Shown piece after piece: positions 63,431 to 64,000 of a DNA stretch of 64,000 nt. The stretch is from Propionimicrobium sp963511305 (GTDB lineage Bacteria; Actinomycetota; Actinomycetes; Propionibacteriales; Propionibacteriaceae). Position 1 is the first letter of the stretch; each line of letters begins with the position of its first letter. The notes beneath the pieces are model-generated. The model did no database searches, was not told the DNA's origin, and saw only the letters and a list, made by a program, of their open reading frames with translations. The translations under genes were made by a program, and so were the position numbers. The DNA is taken from the NCBI GenBank assembly GCA_963511305.1, contig CAUPIJ010000007.1, positions 5,761-69,760 of the forward strand, written 5' to 3'.

Positions 63431-63880
63431 ATGAGCACTACCGTTTACAACCCATTCCGCGAGATGGATCGCTGGTTCAACCAGATGAGCCGCACCACCA
63501 CCGATCGCGTCATGCCGATGGATCTGCTGCGTGATGGCGATCAGTTCATCGTCAAGATGGATCTGCCGGGCGTGGCTCCCGAGTCGATTGATATCGACGT
63601 TGACGATCGCACGCTGACCGTTCGTGCCGAGCGCAAGCAACTCGAGATGACCACCAATGATGAGAAGAATCAGTGGATGAGTCGCGAGCGCAGTTATGGC
63701 AGCTATGCCCGTCAGCTGACGCTAGGCACCGGCCTCGATCTGTCCGGCATCTCGGCGGATTACACCGATGGCGTGCTGACCATCTCGATCCCGGTTGCCG
63801 AAGAGGCCAAGCCGCGCAAGATCAAGGTTGCCACCAACTCGGCGTCGACCCCGATCGAGTCCGGCGAATCGGCTGAGTAA
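63431..63880 (+). CDS. Small heat-shock protein (Hsp20/alpha-crystallin)
   Basis: A 149-residue chaperone with a short N-terminal arm (MSTTVYNPFREMDRWFNQM), the alpha-crystallin domain (FIVKMDLPGVAPESIDIDVDDRTLTVRAER through DGVLTISIPVAEEAKPRKI) and a Ser/Glu-rich tail. The I-x-I/V dimer motif is ISIPV. TTCAGGAGGAAAA before the ATG is an excellent ribosome binding site. It holds unfolded proteins during stress and is probably controlled by HspR through the upstream repeat. Confidence 0.94.
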   Translation: MSTTVYNPFREMDRWFNQMSRTTTDRVMPMDLLRDGDQFIVKMDLPGVAPESIDIDVDDRTLTVRAERKQLEMTTNDEKNQWMSRERSYGSYARQLTLGTGLDLSGISADYTDGVLTISIPVAEEAKPRKIKVATNSASTPIESGESAE

Positions 63881-63938
63881 ACAGCGAATCTAAGGCAGTT
63901 TGGCCGTCACCTTTCTGGTGGCGGCCAATCGCTGTTTA
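63878..63938 (+). terminator. Nested hairpin after hsp20
   Basis: TAAACAGCGA (63878-63887) pairs with TCGCTGTTTA (63929-63938), enclosing TTGGCCGTCACC / GGTGGCGGCCAA. The T run is short, so it may be bidirectional. Confidence 0.65.
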
Positions 63939-64000
63939 GGGGCTCGGCGTGGTGCCTCATGTCAATTTGAGCGCGAAAGTTTTTTGGTGCCTCACATAGT

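Overview
The window looks like chromosomal DNA of a moderately high-GC actinobacterium, probably an Actinomycetaceae-type facultative anaerobe. That placement is inferred from gene content and order; no 16S rRNA is present. Supporting markers are an IclR-type LtbR divergent from leuCD, the ftsK/rimO/pgsA/cinA/DUF3046/recA/recX block, actinobacterial SOS boxes (CGAAC-N4-GTTCG), lexA next to nrdR and a B12-dependent ribonucleotide reductase, a PucR-type FasR next to fabD-fabH-acpP-fabF, DUF3145, a homodimeric aceE followed by DUF3052, and phosphoketolase.

Layout. 1-2500: tail of a fumarylacetoacetate-hydrolase-family gene, a CPBP membrane protease, tRNA-Gln(CTG), tRNA-Glu(CTC), then a small A+T-richer accessory patch with an orphan antitoxin-like gene. 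2.6-8.3 kb: ltbR, leuCD, plsC, ddl, thiL. 8.4-10.9 kb: ftsK. 10.9-14.9 kb: an A+T-rich insertion between ftsK and rimO, holding a small secreted-peptide ORF, a lipoprotein, a peptidoglycan-binding membrane-fusion protein, an ABC ATPase and an FtsX-type permease. 14.9-31.8 kb: rimO, pgsA, cinA, DUF3046, recA, recX, rny, miaB, miaA, hflX, dinG-type helicase, lexA (opposite strand), an SOS-type small membrane protein, nrdR, nrdJ. 31.8-38.7 kb: DksA/TraR-type zinc protein, polar amino-acid ABC transporter, AEC transporter, phosphoketolase. 38.7-46.5 kb: thrB (frame-disrupted), hrpA, an ABC-2 exporter operon with small ORFs at both ends, a decayed stretch and a CAT-anticodon tRNA. 46.6-52.4 kb: hypothetical membrane protein, MoxR-DUF58-VWA-VWA operon, yggS. 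52.4-64 kb: S9 peptidase, DUF3145, fab cluster with fasR, aceE, DUF3052, hsp20.

Most of the window is core metabolism and DNA maintenance. The SOS genes share near-perfect LexA boxes, nrdR has two NrdR-type boxes exactly 32 bp apart, and hsp20 is preceded by a HAIR-like repeat. The observations most worth checking are: (i) recX is in a different frame from its only plausible start codon, with an in-phase A AAA AAG heptamer followed four bases later by a perfect 9-bp hairpin, which is the layout of a -1 programmed frameshift site; (ii) the 4-kb exporter/secreted-peptide island splitting ftsK from rimO; (iii) a LexA-controlled small membrane protein that sits where DivS/ChiZ-type division inhibitors sit but has no LysM domain. 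A caution applies to (i): thrB and the secreted-peptide gene also look as though one base is missing from a homopolymer, so sequencing or assembly indels must be excluded first.
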